From positions 1 to 45,638 of the forward strand of contig NZ_BAGH01000603.1 in assembly GCF_000308715.1 (NCBI RefSeq): a stretch of DNA of 45,638 bases, written 5' to 3'. The notes under the pieces are model-generated. The model saw nothing but the letters and a program-made list of their open reading frames with translations, did no database searches and was not told the origin of the DNA. Positions 1 to 7,469 of this stretch are shown here, in pieces (the first letter of the stretch is position 1; each line of letters opens with the position of its first letter). The position numbers and the translations under genes were made by a program. Source of the stretch: Nocardia tenerifensis NBRC 101015 (GTDB taxonomy: Bacteria > Actinomycetota > Actinomycetes > Mycobacteriales > Mycobacteriaceae).

Positions 1-695
1 ATCCGGTGCATCACGTCGTCGGCGTCGGCGCTCTCCTTGGCCGCGATCAGCTGATTGAGGTAGACCTCCATCTCCTGCTGCGCGGCCATCATCTCGTCCT
101 GCTCGACATCGCTGCGCACCAGGGTCTGGGTGACGCGCTTGAACAGTTCGCTGTCCTCGACCGGCACCCCGAGCAATTCGCAGAACAACAGCGCGGGCAC
201 CGGAAAGGCAAGGGCCTGAACGAGATCCACCGGGCCGCCGGCCGCGAGCATCGCGTCGACGTGCTCGTCGACGATCTGCTGGATCCTGGGGCGCAGCGCC
301 TGCACGCGCTGCATCGTCAGCTCGGGCGTGAGCAGCCTGCGGCGGGCGCGGTGCGCGGGCGGGTCCATCGCGACCATCGGCAGCTCGATCATCTGAATGA
401 TCTCGTCCGGGGCCGGGACCTGCAGCGGATACCCGGGATGCTTCCAGTTCGAGCTCATGGTCGTATCGCCCAGCACCCGCTTGGCGTCCTCGTGTTTGCT
501 GACCAGCCACACCGGTTTGCCCGACCATCGAAGTTTCGCCTTCGCCACGGGATTGGACGCCCGCATCTCGGCGTACTCCGGCGGCGGCGCGAACGGGCAC
601 GAGGACTGGCGCGCCATCGGGAAGTCGTAGGGCTGTGTGGTGTCGTCCGGTCCGCCGACCGATTCGGTGGCAGTCGCATCGATGAAGTCAGTCAT
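1..695 (-). CDS. Cytochrome P450, N-terminal part (runs off the left edge)
   Basis: This is the first 231 residues of a cytochrome P450 monooxygenase reading leftwards; the heme-cysteine half lies outside the window. The visible part has the normal P450 start: a proline-rich N-terminus (FPMARQSSCPFAPPPEY), a B-helix region with WLVSKHEDAKRVLGD, then the C-helix signature MDPPAHRARRRLLTPE, which contacts heme propionates, and the D/E/F helices through FPVPALLFCELLGVP. The family is the soluble actinobacterial class that needs separate ferredoxin and reductase. The ATG at 695-693 overlaps the TGA of a 36-codon ORF (692-802) as ATGA, so the two are probably translationally coupled. A PqqD-like gene lies 164 bp upstream on the same strand. 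Substrate unknown; the context suggests a tailoring role, possibly on a peptide. The P450 identity is secure; substrate class is inference. Confidence 0.93.
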   Translation of the reverse strand, partial: MTDFIDATATESVGGPDDTTQPYDFPMARQSSCPFAPPPEYAEMRASNPVAKAKLRWSGKPVWLVSKHEDAKRVLGDTTMSSNWKHPGYPLQVPAPDEIIQMIELPMVAMDPPAHRARRRLLTPELTMQRVQALRPRIQQIVDEHVDAMLAAGGPVDLVQALAFPVPALLFCELLGVPVEDSELFKRVTQTLVRSDVEQDEMMAAQQEMEVYLNQLIAAKESADADDVMHR

Positions 696-802
696 CTCCA
701 GAACACCCTTCGATCTTTGGCGGTGGCAAAGCTTTCGCGGCCCGAGTTCACGTGCCGATAATTCGGCTCGAACAGTGCAAAAACTACCGGCGCCCGCGGC
801 AT
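692..802 (-). CDS. 36-residue micro-ORF coupled to the P450 (candidate RiPP precursor or leader ORF)
   Basis: A short ORF of 36 codons begins with ATG at 802-800 and stops with TGA at 694-692, sharing four bases (ATGA) with the P450 start. An AGGGG element lies about seven bases before the ATG. The product begins MPRAPVVFALFEPNYRH and ends with an aromatic, basic tail (RRVFWR). It has Tyr, Trp, several Phe and His residues, which are typical P450 cross-linking sites, and no cysteine. Third positions are only about two-thirds G/C, lower than neighbouring genes. The PqqD-like protein upstream (859-1128) belongs to the fold used as a RiPP recognition element. I infer a possible ribosomal peptide precursor; a plain translational-coupling leader is the main alternative. 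No homologue is recognised. Confidence 0.45.
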   Translation of the reverse strand: MPRAPVVFALFEPNYRHVNSGRESFATAKDRRVFWR

Positions 803-858
803 TCTCAGCCCCTAATCGAAGCCCCTAACCACCCCTGGACCGCCGCCCTCGAGATGGC

Positions 859-1128
859 TCAGCAGCCGATGTGCACCAGGCCCGCGTCGCAGAGTTCCTC
901 GGCCCACATCTCCATATCGGCACGGGCGTTCACGGGGTCGGCTCCCCAGACGACGGCCAGCATGTTCGCCGCCGCGTCGCAGTCCCCGCCGTGCTGGCGC
1001 AGCGCGATCCACATGGCCGCGTTCACCGAGCTGTACTGATAATTGGAGCCGGTCAGCTCGGAGGTCAGTACCAATGAACCATCGGCGAGGATCGCGGCGG
1101 ATACGCCGGGACTCGCGTGCACTCGCAT
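859..1128 (-). CDS. PqqD-like small protein (possible RiPP recognition element)
   Basis: An 89-residue protein with the layout of PqqD-family proteins: an N-terminal beta segment (ILADGSLVLTSELTG), the signature turn and helix YSSVNAAMWIALRQHGGD, then a helical region with AANMLAVVWGADP and a final helix-strand ELCDAGLVHIGC. PqqD-type winged-helix domains bind leader peptides of ribosomal peptides and deliver them to modifying enzymes; lasso-peptide B1 proteins have the same size and layout. The ATG at 1128 is preceded by GGGGAG about six bases away, which fixes the start although the frame stays open further upstream. Next on the strand come a 36-codon ORF and a P450. Family assignment is by pattern only; the recognition role is inferred from context. 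Confidence 0.65.
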   Translation of the reverse strand: MRVHASPGVSAAILADGSLVLTSELTGSNYQYSSVNAAMWIALRQHGGDCDAAANMLAVVWGADPVNARADMEMWAEELCDAGLVHIGC

Positions 1129-1378
1129 ATATATCTCCCCGCTCGGGCGTCCGGCCGGACGGCCGGAATGCCATCGAAATGTGCAGCCAGTATTCACTTC
1201 AATCCGCCTTGTCGACCTGTTCGATGACGCAATTGCATACGCTGAAATGATGTGGAGACGTTGGAGAAGGTAATCGAGCTCGGTATTTCGTACTTCGTGG
1301 TCGATGCGGACCGCGCCGCGGGCGGCTCGACGGTGTGCGCGAGCCGATCGCGGCCGCTCCTCACTCGCGGTCGATGAC

Positions 1379-2974
1379 CTACTTGACCGCGGAACCTCGC
1401 CTGGCCGTCGCACCCCGATTGGGCGCGGGCGCCGCGGCGGGTGCGGATTGCTGGTCGGCGTAGGAGATGTGGCGCAATCGCCAGGCCGCGAAGAGCGCGG
1501 CGAGCACCGCGACCCCGATCCCCACCGTCGCGCTGGTGTGCAGTGACGTGGTGAACGCCTCCCGCGCGACGTCGAGCAGCTCCGGACCCTCCGGCGGCGG
1601 CAGCTGGCCGCCGACAGCCGTTGCGGCGCCGACGGTTTCGTGCACGGCGGGCGGCAGCGTCGCGTTCAGCCCGGCGGCGAGGTGGTCGTCGAACTCGCGC
1701 GTGTAGATGGCCGCGCCGATGCTGCCGAACAGCGCGATGCCGGTCGCGCCGCCGAGTTCCTGGAACGTCCGCTGCAGGCCGTAGACCGAGCCCGTCCGCT
1801 CCGGCGGGGCGATGCCGACGATCAGGTCGGTGAGCAGTACCAGGATGGCGCCGCTGCCGCCGCCGATCGCGGCGATGCCGACCAGCACGAGCGCCAGGTT
1901 GCCATCCGAGGGCAGCTGCGTCATCACGGCGAAGCCGACCGCGATGAGCAGGAACGCGCCGGCGACCACGTACGCGGGCCGAATCTTGTTGACCAGTCCC
2001 GCCGCGAGCGGGGCCATCATGCCCGTGACGACCGGCACGACGAGCATCCACAGCCCGGCCACCAGCGGGCGCTTGCCGACCACCTCGAGCAGGTACTGGG
2101 TGCTGAACAGACCGAAGCCGAGCACGCAGAAGAACGCGAGCAGGCTGAGCACGAGCACCGGCGCGAAACCGCGGTAGGCGAACAACTTCGAGTCGATCAT
2201 CGGGTTCGCCAGGCGCCGCTGCCGCAGCAGGAAGATCGCACCGAGCACCAGGCCGATGGCGATGCTGCCCACCCGCACCGGCGAAAAGCCTTGGGTGGCC
2301 CACTCTTTGACGCCCCAGATGACGGTGAGCACGGCGGCCAGGGACAGCAGCGAGCTGAGCGGATCGAACTTGCCGACCAAGTGCCTCGGCACCTTGAACT
2401 CCGGCACCAGCGCGACCACCAGCACCAGCAGCGCCACGATGATCGGGACGTTCACCAGGAAGATCGAGCCCCACCAGAAGTTGTCGAGCAGCAGGCCGCT
2501 GATCACCGGGCCGATGCCCGTGCCCGCCGCGACGCCGGTGGACCACACCGCGATCGCGCTGCGGCGCTGCTTGTCGTCGTGGAACAGGCTGCGCACCAGC
2601 GCGAGCGCCGACGGCATCAGCGTGGCGCCGGCCAGACCCTGCACCGCCCGCGCGGCGATGAGCATCTCCGGGCTCGTCGCGAACGCGGCGCCCGCCGAGG
2701 CGAGGCCGAAGACGATGGAACCGATCAGCAGCAGTTTCCGCCTGCCGATGAGGTCGCCGAGGGCGCCCATGGTGATCAGCATTCCGGCCAGGACGAAGCC
2801 GTAGATGTCGATCATCCAGAGCTGCTCGACGCTGGTCGGTTTCAGGTCGGCGGCGATGGAGGGCACCGCGAAGAACAGGACCGTGAGGTCCATCGCGATC
2901 ACCAGCGGCGGGAGCGTCAGGGCCCCCAGGGCGAGCCATTCCTTGCGCCCGGCAAGGGGTTTCACATCAGTCAT
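1379..2974 (-). CDS. DHA2-family (EmrB/QacA) multidrug exporter, 14 transmembrane segments
   Basis: A 531-residue major facilitator of the 14-helix drug:H+ antiporter class. The first helix is followed by LTVLFFAVPSIAADL, then WMIDIYGFVLAGML (helix 2) and the loop motif GDLIGRRKLLL (motif A). Motif C, which marks proton-coupled exporters, is visible as GTGIGPVISGLLL in helix 5. Length and motifs match LfrA/QacA-type pumps. The ATG at 2974 is chosen because it begins MTDVKPLAGRKEWLALGAL just before helix 1; the longer open frame upstream would overlap the divergent TetR gene. The TetR gene at 3063 reads away from it across an 88-bp AT-rich gap, the usual arrangement for a locally repressed efflux pump. 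Substrate unknown. Confidence 0.93.
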   Translation of the reverse strand: MTDVKPLAGRKEWLALGALTLPPLVIAMDLTVLFFAVPSIAADLKPTSVEQLWMIDIYGFVLAGMLITMGALGDLIGRRKLLLIGSIVFGLASAGAAFATSPEMLIAARAVQGLAGATLMPSALALVRSLFHDDKQRRSAIAVWSTGVAAGTGIGPVISGLLLDNFWWGSIFLVNVPIIVALLVLVVALVPEFKVPRHLVGKFDPLSSLLSLAAVLTVIWGVKEWATQGFSPVRVGSIAIGLVLGAIFLLRQRRLANPMIDSKLFAYRGFAPVLVLSLLAFFCVLGFGLFSTQYLLEVVGKRPLVAGLWMLVVPVVTGMMAPLAAGLVNKIRPAYVVAGAFLLIAVGFAVMTQLPSDGNLALVLVGIAAIGGGSGAILVLLTDLIVGIAPPERTGSVYGLQRTFQELGGATGIALFGSIGAAIYTREFDDHLAAGLNATLPPAVHETVGAATAVGGQLPPPEGPELLDVAREAFTTSLHTSATVGIGVAVLAALFAAWRLRHISYADQQSAPAAAPAPNRGATARRGSAVK

Positions 2975-3062
2975 GAGGCGAATATACACCTGTATTATAC
3001 CTGTGTACAATCCGTTTGTATAGAACATATGTCTAATACGACTGTGTGGAATCGTTGATAGG
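2975..3062. promoter_or_regulatory. Divergent promoter/operator between exporter and TetR gene
   Basis: This 88-bp gap is much richer in A/T than its surroundings. It holds a near-perfect palindrome TAGAACATATGTCTA at 3021-3035 with the 8-bp core ACATATGT, and two ACCTGT direct half-sites further left (within 2987-3003). Position between divergent genes suggests the TetR protein binds here and controls both promoters. Confidence 0.6.
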
Positions 3063-3692
3063 ATGTTGCCCATGGGACATCGGGAGGATCTACTGGTCGG
3101 CGCGAAGCGCTGCCTGATCGAGATCGGGTACGCACGTACCACTTCACGGGACATCGTGGCGGCGTCGAACACCAACCTCGCCTCGATCGTCTATCACTAC
3201 GGCTCGAAGGAAGCGCTGCTCAACGTCGCACTCATCGAGGCGGTCAAGGACTCGGCCAAGGGCCTGGGCCGCACGCTCAACACCGAGATGCCGCCGGACG
3301 CCAGCCCGATCGAGCGGTTCGAGGCCATCTGGAGCAGCCTCGTCGAACAGTTCACCGCCCAGCGGCAGATCTGGCTGGCCAGTTTCGAGGTCTTCGCCCA
3401 AGTCGACCGGGTGCCCGAGGTGCGCGAGGCGCTGGCCGCGGCGATCCAGGACGGGCGCGAGGGCATGGTGCGGATGTTCCAGGCCATCACCGGACAGGAC
3501 CAGGCGGACCTGGACGAGCCGACCGTGCGCGCGATGGGCTCGTTCTTCCAGGCCCTGGCCACGGGCGTGATGTCGCAGTGGCTGGTGGAGCCGGAGCGCG
3601 CGCCGAGCGGACAGGATTTGGCGAACGCGCTGCGATTGATGGTGTCGCTGACCGCGCCGACGTTGACGCCGGGGGCGTCCAGCGGTCACTGA
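3063..3692 (+). CDS. TetR/AcrR-family regulator of the adjacent exporter
   Basis: A 209-residue TetR-type repressor. The N-terminal DNA-binding domain shows HREDLLVGAKRCLIEIGYARTT, the turn TSRDIVAASNTNLASIVYHYG and SKEALLNVALIEA, the classical TetR helix-turn-helix with the YHYGSKE signature at about residues 40-50. The rest is an all-helical ligand-binding domain. The start is given at the ATG of MLPMGHRED; the second ATG at 3072 is also possible. It reads away from the DHA2 exporter and should repress it and probably itself, with a drug-like ligand as inducer. The stop codon falls within the first copy of a 23-bp tandem duplication. Confidence 0.93.
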   Translation: MLPMGHREDLLVGAKRCLIEIGYARTTSRDIVAASNTNLASIVYHYGSKEALLNVALIEAVKDSAKGLGRTLNTEMPPDASPIERFEAIWSSLVEQFTAQRQIWLASFEVFAQVDRVPEVREALAAAIQDGREGMVRMFQAITGQDQADLDEPTVRAMGSFFQALATGVMSQWLVEPERAPSGQDLANALRLMVSLTAPTLTPGASSGH

Positions 3693-3716
3693 CGGGGGCG
3701 TCGAGCGGTCACTGAC
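3671..3716. repeat. 23-bp tandem duplication at the end of the TetR gene
   Basis: Two adjacent 23-bp units (3671-3693 and 3694-3716) are identical except for one base. The first contains the last codons and the TGA of the TetR gene; the second is noncoding and carries the same codons and stop. It looks like a recent slippage or unequal-crossover event with no coding consequence. Confidence 0.9.
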
Positions 3717-3724
3717 GGTTCGGC

Positions 3725-4924
3725 TCAGCGGCCCGCGGCGGTCAGGCGGTGGTCGGCCTCGAGCAGCATCCACCCGCTCAGCTGTACCGAGAGGTCGCGG
3801 CTGAGGTTCGCCGCCGATGTGGAGTGGATGAGCTGGGGAATGATGCCTTGCGGCGCGGGCACGGTGACCGGGCGGGTCCAGTCCACGCCGAACAGCGGGA
3901 GGCCGTCGACCTCGGCCCGGTGTCGCCAGGCCGCCCGCGCCGAGGCGTGCACGATGTTCGCCGCGGTCGTATCGCCAAGGGCCAGTGCGGTTTCCGCGAG
4001 GTATCGGGCGAGGATGCCCATGAACAGTCCGGAGTCGTCGCCTGCCGCCGCGGCGATCACCCCCGCGCTCGTCAGCCGGTCCCCCACCGCGGCGACGAGG
4101 GCCGCCGCGCGCCGGCGATGGATCGATTCGCCTGTGCGCATTGCCAATTCGGTCGCCAGGCCGATGGCCACGCCCTGGCAGTAGGTGCGGACGGTCCGGT
4201 CCACGCGGCCGCCGGGCTCGTGGACTCCGTCGAGGATGAGGCCGCTGCCGGAGTCGTGCAGTCGGGTGAACAGGAAGTCGGCGAGTTGCCCGGCGCGGGA
4301 CAGCTCACCCAGGCGCGCCATCGCGATGCCGGTCGGGCCGATCGCGGGGGTGTTGTAGAACTCGTCGCCCGCTCGCCAGGGCACCGCGCCGACGGCGGGG
4401 TTCCAGCCGTCCAGCAGATCGGCCCGGAGATCGCCGACCGCGTCGCCGAATCGGAGGCCGAGCAGCCGCTCGGCGCGCTCCAAAGACAGGGCCAGCCAAC
4501 CCATGTCGTCGTAGTAGCGGTTGGTCCAGCCCGTGAGATTGCGGGTGCGGATGCCGCCGGCGATGGCGGCGACCCGATCTACGCGTTCGGTGGTGCGAGC
4601 GCGGTGCGCGGCGTCCACCGCGCAGTCGAGGAGGTGGGCTTGCCACCAATAGCACCAGCGCACGAATGATCGATCTATCCAAGAGCTGGGCCAGACCAGC
4701 ATCCCGAGGCTGTGCCGCGGCTGACCCCAGAGGCTTCGCACGTGCCGCTGGACGATCGCCTGTTCCGCGAGTTCGGCTCGCCTCTCGGGCTCCTCCGGTC
4801 CGGCGGACACATTCCGCGTGATCATCATCGCCTGCGCGGGCGGCGCCATCGTGGTGAGGGCGATCGAGGCTCCGGCCGCCAGCAGCACATCGCGGCGGCT
4901 GATCCCCTTGTTCCGGCGATCCAT
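3725..4924 (-). CDS. Tat-exported glycoside hydrolase family 76-like protein (alpha-1,6-mannanase family)
   Basis: About 399 residues. The N-terminus is a Tat signal: ISRRDVLLAAGASIALTT ending near PPAQA. The mature part is an all-helical (alpha/alpha)6 barrel, with the GH76 hallmark NRYYDDMGWLALSL whose consecutive aspartates act as nucleophile and acid/base. Other conserved pieces are GGIRTRNLTGWTN and GDEFYNTPAIGPTGIAMARL. GH76 enzymes hydrolyse alpha-1,6-mannans; in mycolic-acid bacteria a plausible target is the mannan backbone of lipomannan or lipoarabinomannan, or a fungal mannan. The start MDRRNKGISRRDV is chosen because it puts the twin arginine at residues 10-11 and has GGGAG upstream. 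The gene stands alone. Family strong; substrate inferred. Confidence 0.85.
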   Translation of the reverse strand: MDRRNKGISRRDVLLAAGASIALTTMAPPAQAMMITRNVSAGPEEPERRAELAEQAIVQRHVRSLWGQPRHSLGMLVWPSSWIDRSFVRWCYWWQAHLLDCAVDAAHRARTTERVDRVAAIAGGIRTRNLTGWTNRYYDDMGWLALSLERAERLLGLRFGDAVGDLRADLLDGWNPAVGAVPWRAGDEFYNTPAIGPTGIAMARLGELSRAGQLADFLFTRLHDSGSGLILDGVHEPGGRVDRTVRTYCQGVAIGLATELAMRTGESIHRRRAAALVAAVGDRLTSAGVIAAAAGDDSGLFMGILARYLAETALALGDTTAANIVHASARAAWRHRAEVDGLPLFGVDWTRPVTVPAPQGIIPQLIHSTSAANLSRDLSVQLSGWMLLEADHRLTAAGR

Positions 4925-5032
4925 CCGCTCGGACTCCCTCGACTGGACAGCGATCACCGGGCCGAAATCGTGCGGCTACATTCTATCCCGCCACGATCCG
5001 CTCGGCTCGGCGTCGCGATCTTGTTCGAGGAT

Positions 5033-5062
5033 GGTGTGGGTGCCCGGCCGGACACCCACACC
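5033..5062 (-). terminator. Hairpin terminator of the 5071-5586 gene
   Basis: A perfect 10-bp inverted repeat (GGTGTGGGTG at 5033-5042 and CACCCACACC at 5053-5062) with a 10-base GC-rich loop sits eight bases past the stop of the secreted-protein gene. There is no U-tract, as is usual in actinomycetes. Confidence 0.75.
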
Positions 5063-5070
5063 GGCCACGA

Positions 5071-5586
5071 TCAGTTGAAGTGCAGGCTGGCGATCGGGAT
5101 GCGGCCATGCGTCATGGTCCCGTTCATGCATGCGCCGACCAGCGGGTCGCTGTCCACCGGGGCCTGATCGATGTGCAGTCGACCGCCCGCTCCGGGGCCG
5201 TCCATGATGTTGAGGACGTTGGTGACAGGCGCGGCGGGGTTGCCGCCCGGGACGTGCCACTGCCCGGCCACCCGGCTGACCTCGCCGTTGGCCCAGTTCA
5301 GCGTGCCCTCGAGGTTACCGATGGCGTCGTTGCAGCTACCGTTGCCGTTGAACTGGCTCCGGAAGGCCACGTCGCTGGACGGGGCGTCCGTGCACCCGCC
5401 GATATCGGCGTTGAATCCGGCCTGCATCGGCACGGTGGTCATGCCCAGTGGGTTGGTCTCGAACGTCATCACAGACTTCGGGCACCAGCCGCCGAGCGGC
5501 TCGGCCACCGCCGGTTGGGCCGCGACAAGTGGTGCGGCGATCACGGTCGCGATCGCAGAGACAGCACAAATCTTCCGTATAGCCAT
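5071..5586 (-). CDS. Secreted protein of unknown function
   Basis: A 171-residue protein with a clear Sec signal peptide (MAIRKICAVSAIATVIAAP, cleavage near QPAVA-EPLGG). The mature chain of about 145 residues has several Cys (WCPKS, GGCTDAP, GSCNDAI, GACMNG), which could form two disulfides, and many Gly/Asn/Asp residues suggesting a beta-rich extracellular fold. The ATG follows AAGGAGAGG, a strong ribosome site. It is divergent to another small secreted protein at 5905, so both may answer to the same signal. I do not recognise the family; small Cys-containing exported proteins of this kind are common in Nocardia and Mycobacterium. Confidence 0.8.
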   Translation of the reverse strand: MAIRKICAVSAIATVIAAPLVAAQPAVAEPLGGWCPKSVMTFETNPLGMTTVPMQAGFNADIGGCTDAPSSDVAFRSQFNGNGSCNDAIGNLEGTLNWANGEVSRVAGQWHVPGGNPAAPVTNVLNIMDGPGAGGRLHIDQAPVDSDPLVGACMNGTMTHGRIPIASLHFN

Positions 5587-5904
5587 TGATCCTCTCCTTA
5601 TTGATCGTCGTCGATCTCGACGGAGTGGTTCACCGCGGGCAAACGTGCGGCTTGTAGCTGGTACCCGGGTGTATCGATGCGAAACATCGCAGCGCAGATC
5701 GTCGGCAATTGCTTACGTGAGGCGAGGTCAGAGGGCAATTCCCGGTGATGGTTTCGTTTCGGAAAGCATCGGCGCGGCCATAGGCGCTTCGGTTTTCCGG
5801 TTATCGACCAGCATGCGATGTCCGCGCCCGGCCGTAACGCCGCGCGAGCGGCCCTCGATGATCCCATGACGGGAGGATTTTCACTCTAGCTCGGGAGGAT
5901 TCAC
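5587..5904. promoter_or_regulatory. Divergent intergenic region between two secreted-protein genes
   Basis: 318 bp without a supported gene; the short frames here lack ribosome sites and codon bias. It must hold both divergent promoters. Just before 5905 the segment CGGGAGGATT is present twice (near 5872 and 5891), so the plus-strand gene has two candidate Shine-Dalgarno elements 19 bp apart. Only the nearer fits the ATG at 5905. Confidence 0.5.
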
Positions 5905-6273
5905 ATGAGTACAACCACAGTCGCCGCGGCACGCATAGGGGTGGCCGCCGTGTCGGCGCTGGGCTTCGCCGCCGTAATCGGCTCCGGCACAGCACAAGCC
6001 GCACCCCAGGACTGCGTGGTCACACGAGACCTGGTCAGCGCCACAGCCACCTGCCACGACACCGACGCCCCCGCCGGCCGCGAATACGCCCTCATCATCG
6101 AGTGCACCGGCCTGCACCTGGACCCCTACACCTTGCCGTTCATAGTCTTCGGCCCCTATCAAGGCTCATGGGGCGGCTCCTTCGCCCCCACCGGCCAAGG
6201 CTCCGCCACCTGCCTCGGTCCCGTCCAGGTCGGCACCGCAACCAACGCGTACGTCAAGATCTACCGCGACTGA
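5905..6273 (+). CDS. Small secreted protein of unknown function
   Basis: A 122-residue exported protein. The signal peptide runs from MSTTTVAAARIGVAAVSALG to a cleavage site near GTAQA-APQDC. The mature domain of about 90 residues contains four Cys (PQDC, ATC, IEC, ATC) that could pair into two disulfides, and a Gly/aromatic segment FGPYQGSWGGSF; a small beta sandwich is likely. GGGAGG lies eight bases before the ATG. A 13-bp hairpin follows eight bases after the stop, so the gene is monocistronic. Function not recognised. Confidence 0.8.
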   Translation: MSTTTVAAARIGVAAVSALGFAAVIGSGTAQAAPQDCVVTRDLVSATATCHDTDAPAGREYALIIECTGLHLDPYTLPFIVFGPYQGSWGGSFAPTGQGSATCLGPVQVGTATNAYVKIYRD

Positions 6274-6280
6274 CCGCCCC

Positions 6281-6311
6281 CGCACCCCGCCGCCGAAAGC
6301 GGCGGGGTGCG
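6281..6311 (+). terminator. Strong hairpin terminator after the small secreted protein
   Basis: A perfect 13-bp stem (6281-6293 with 6299-6311) and a five-base CGAAA loop lie eight bases after the stop at 6273. It may also stop transcription arriving from the convergent gene at 6414. Confidence 0.85.
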
Positions 6312-6330
6312 TGCGGTTTCCGCCCACCAC

Positions 6331-6390
6331 GCCACGCCACGCCACGCCACGCCACGCCACGCCACGCCACGCCACGCCACGCCACGCCAC
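6331..6390. repeat. Pentanucleotide tandem repeat (GCCAC)12
   Basis: Twelve uninterrupted copies of GCCAC, with an extra partial CCAC just before, fill the gap between the hairpin at 6281-6311 and the stop of the ThiL-like gene at 6414. The repeat is noncoding. A perfect 5-bp array is prone to slippage, so its copy number may vary between strains. Confidence 0.95.
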
Positions 6391-6413
6391 GAAAAGCAGA
6401 CTGCCACCTCGAA

Positions 6414-7469
6414 CTAGGTGTGGCGCCAAGACGCCCCCGGTACATCGGTGGTAACCGCTCCGCGCCGCAGGCCCACCCCTTGCCCGGCCTCTACCCGCCC
6501 GATGACATCGAGATCGAGCCCAGCCGCCCCACACTGTTCGGACACTGCGTCGACCGCAGCCGGATCAACAGTCGCCACCAACTCGAAGTCGACGGAGTCC
6601 CCGAAGACCAGGTCGAGTACGTCGCAGCTCAAGCGATCGGCGGCCCGGCGCACCGAGTCGGCGATCGGCAGCCGCCCCTCCTCCACGACGATGGACACCT
6701 CGCTCGCGTGAGCGAGCGCCTCGACCGCTCCTTTCAAGCCGTCGGAGGTATCGATACAAGACGTCACCCCCGGATTGCCCGCAAAGATTCGACCGTGCGC
6801 GACCCGCGGGCTGACACGCCGCCATTTCCCCAGCAGCGCCGAGTACTCATCGCGAGCGACGTCCTCACCATTGTTCGCAAGCTTCATCGCACTCCCGGCG
6901 AGCCCCGTCGGCCCAGTCACACAGAGCAACTGCCCCTCCCGCGCCCCGGTGCGGGTAAGCAGACCCGCCGGCTCCACCACACCGAAGGCGCTGGCCGACA
7001 GGATTATTCGCTCCGCGCTGCCGATATCCCCACCGACATTGAGCGCTCCGACGGCCCGAGCGCCGTCGCGTATACCCTCCATCAGTTCGGTGAAATCGCT
7101 GTCCGGCAGGTCCTTCGGATACCGCACAACCGACAAGAGCCCGAGGGGGATGGCGCCCATGGCGGCGACATCGCTGATGTTCGCGCCCGCGAGATACCAG
7201 CCGATATCGTAGTTGGTCAGAAAGCCCTTTTCGTAGAGGCTGAACTTGGGGCCGCGCACGTAATCCGATCCGGTAACCAGAACATGGGAACCTTCCAGTC
7301 GAAATGCCGCGCAATCGTCTTGCGCTCCGGCACCCAATAGCAGCTCGGCCGTCGCGCCGTTCGTCAGCACGGTACTCAACGCCTCCGCACCCATGGTGGG
7401 CACGATGATCTCGGCGATCTTCGACGGTTCGTCGAGCGGGGTGCTCGAACCGACCGCATGCATGGTCAC
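6414..7469 (-). CDS. ThiL/AIR-synthase-family protein (divergent thiamine-phosphate kinase homologue)
   Basis: About 351 residues of the PurM/ThiL/SelD/HypE superfamily of ATP-using enzymes. ThiL-like elements in order: GAGAQDDCAAF (Mg-ATP Asp pair), NYDIGWYLAGANISDVAAMGA (the NxSDxAAMGA signature), GGDIGSAERI, LLCVTGPTGLAGSAM, CIDTSDGLKGAVEAL and VFGDSVDFELV. Several positions differ from standard ThiL (GSDYVRG for the usual TTD-V-GVHF region), so the phosphate acceptor need not be thiamine phosphate. A GTG at 7469 overlaps the TGA of the HIT gene as GTGA, with GGAG seven bases before it; ATG at 7463 is an alternative. Coupling to a HIT protein suggests a shared phosphoryl- or nucleotidyl-transfer route. 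Exact reaction unknown. Confidence 0.85.
   Translation of the reverse strand: MTMHAVGSSTPLDEPSKIAEIIVPTMGAEALSTVLTNGATAELLLGAGAQDDCAAFRLEGSHVLVTGSDYVRGPKFSLYEKGFLTNYDIGWYLAGANISDVAAMGAIPLGLLSVVRYPKDLPDSDFTELMEGIRDGARAVGALNVGGDIGSAERIILSASAFGVVEPAGLLTRTGAREGQLLCVTGPTGLAGSAMKLANNGEDVARDEYSALLGKWRRVSPRVAHGRIFAGNPGVTSCIDTSDGLKGAVEALAHASEVSIVVEEGRLPIADSVRRAADRLSCDVLDLVFGDSVDFELVATVDPAAVDAVSEQCGAAGLDLDVIGRVEAGQGVGLRRGAVTTDVPGASWRHT

Noticed and set aside
1640..3058. A 472-codon plus-strand open frame
   Set aside because: It is antisense to the DHA2 exporter. Its product is low-complexity Arg/His/Gln-rich sequence, typical of the reverse frame of a high-GC gene.
5598..5867. An 89-codon minus-strand frame between two secreted-protein genes
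   Set aside because: No ribosome site, no codon bias and no family features; the stretch fits a divergent promoter region better.
6331..6390. CRISPR array
   Set aside because: The unit is five bases with no spacers and no cas genes; it is a simple tandem repeat.
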